A DNA stretch of 64,000 nucleotides from Psychrobacter raelei (GTDB lineage Bacteria > Pseudomonadota > Gammaproteobacteria > Pseudomonadales > Moraxellaceae), in the NCBI RefSeq assembly GCF_022631235.3, contig NZ_CP093310.2, positions 992,001 through 1,056,000 of the forward strand. The letters run 5' to 3'. The notes beneath the pieces were generated by a model. It worked only from the letters and a program-made list of their open reading frames with translations, was not told the origin of the DNA and ran no database searches. Positions 63,527 to 64,000 of this stretch are shown piece after piece. Every line of letters starts with the position of its first letter. Within the stretch, counting starts at the first letter, position 1. Both the position numbers and the translations under genes were made by a program.

Positions 63527-64000
63527 TTAATAAGTGGGGGTATCGGCCTCAGCTTGCAAGGTCACCAAGCTCTCTACCCGGCGCTGTAGCACCCTACCTT
63601 CAGCGACCGCCTCCCAAAGTGCGCAGCCTTTACTGTTATGGGTATGCTTGCAATCTCTAAACTGACAATCTGCCGCTAAGGCAGAGAGCTCAATGAAGCC
63701 TGCAATAATATCATCAGGGGTCAAATGCCAGATACCATATTCACGAATACCAGGCGTATCGACAATGCCGCCTTGGGTCAAGTCGTCACGATTAAAGGGC
63801 AAAAGGCGACTGGTCGTGGTGGTGTGCTGGCCAAGCTTAGAGTTGGTGGATATGACGTTCACGCTTTGCTCAGAGTCTGGCAATAACGCATTGACCAAGG
63901 TACTTTTACCGACCCCAGATTGACCGGCGAAGATAACCAACTTATCTTTAATTTTTTGCTGCAAGTCCGACAAGCCCAGCTGAGCTTTAGGCTGATCCTC
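63527..64000 (-). CDS. rsgA: ribosome small-subunit-dependent GTPase RsgA, 5' end outside window
   Basis: Circularly permuted GTPase for late 30S assembly. Only the C-terminal 157 or so residues are visible and the frame is open to the right edge. P-loop GQSGVGKST, switch DTPGIREYG, and the zinc finger CQFRDCKHTHNSKGC follow in that order. Cotranscription with the rhodanese gene is not clear (98-bp gap). Confidence 0.93.
   Translation of the reverse strand, partial: EDQPKAQLGLSDLQQKIKDKLVIFAGQSGVGKSTLVNALLPDSEQSVNVISTNSKLGQHTTTTSRLLPFNRDDLTQGGIVDTPGIREYGIWHLTPDDIIAGFIELSALAADCQFRDCKHTHNSKGCALWEAVAEGRVLQRRVESLVTLQAEADTPTY

Overview
The window reads as chromosomal DNA of a gammaproteobacterium of the order Pseudomonadales, most likely Psychrobacter or a close relative in the Moraxellaceae. 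This is inferred from gene content and order (trpB-trpA-accD-folC, petABC beside sspAB, secB-grxC-rhodanese, ubiE-ubiJ-ubiB), moderate GC, an extended UbiE, a two-domain polyphosphate:AMP phosphotransferase and a FFLEELY-type protein. It is dense core genome with one recent insertion sequence. There is no prophage, CRISPR array or large island. trpB and rsgA run off the left and right edges.

Layout. 1-4.6 kb: trpB (3' part), trpA, accD, folC. 4.9-10.3 kb: a complete type I secretion cassette (TolC-like, LapB-like ABC, HlyD-like) with no substrate beside it. 10.5-10.8 kb: tRNA-Val(TAC) and tRNA-Asp(GTC) from one strong promoter. 11-15.2 kb: an aldehyde dehydrogenase, then a nitric-oxide group (nsrR, a CopD-like membrane protein, nnrS). 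15.26-15.47 kb: an intergenic stretch that looks like a Fur-regulated small RNA gene on the minus strand. 15.6-20.8 kb: a ThiF/MoeB-like E1 enzyme, an ABC1 kinase, aroQ, a cold-shock protein and a RhlB-like helicase. 20.8-28 kb, mostly minus strand: a His/Met-tailed TauE/SafE protein with ccoS, a DUF218 protein, murB, a low-molecular-weight phosphatase, hslR, a TonB-C protein and ilvA. 28-32 kb: rpiA, a hydrolase, argF, alr. 32-37 kb: ubiB, ubiJ, ubiE and a FFLEELY-motif protein.

37-41 kb: polyphosphate:AMP phosphotransferase and a PiT phosphate transporter whose upstream region can form alternative hairpins followed by a terminator. 41-44 kb: a DUF697-like protein, recJ and a TRIC-family channel. 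44.5-49.6 kb: sspB, sspA, an IS3-family element (1309 bp, CTAG duplication), then petC, petB and petA. 49.9-53.8 kb: rpsI, rplM, rsmD, mrdA. 54-60.8 kb: a DUF445 protein and ccmFGHI. 61-64 kb: adk, secB, grxC, a rhodanese and rsgA.

Themes. Phosphate and polyphosphate handling (pap, PiT), cytochrome c and bc1 biogenesis (ccm, pet, ccoS), ubiquinone synthesis (ubiE/J/B, ABC1) and NO/iron response (nsrR, nnrS, Fur box) recur. The least ordinary signals are in non-coding DNA: the Fur-controlled sRNA candidate, the PiT leader, the accD leader hairpin, and the IS inserted between sspA and its probable promoter.
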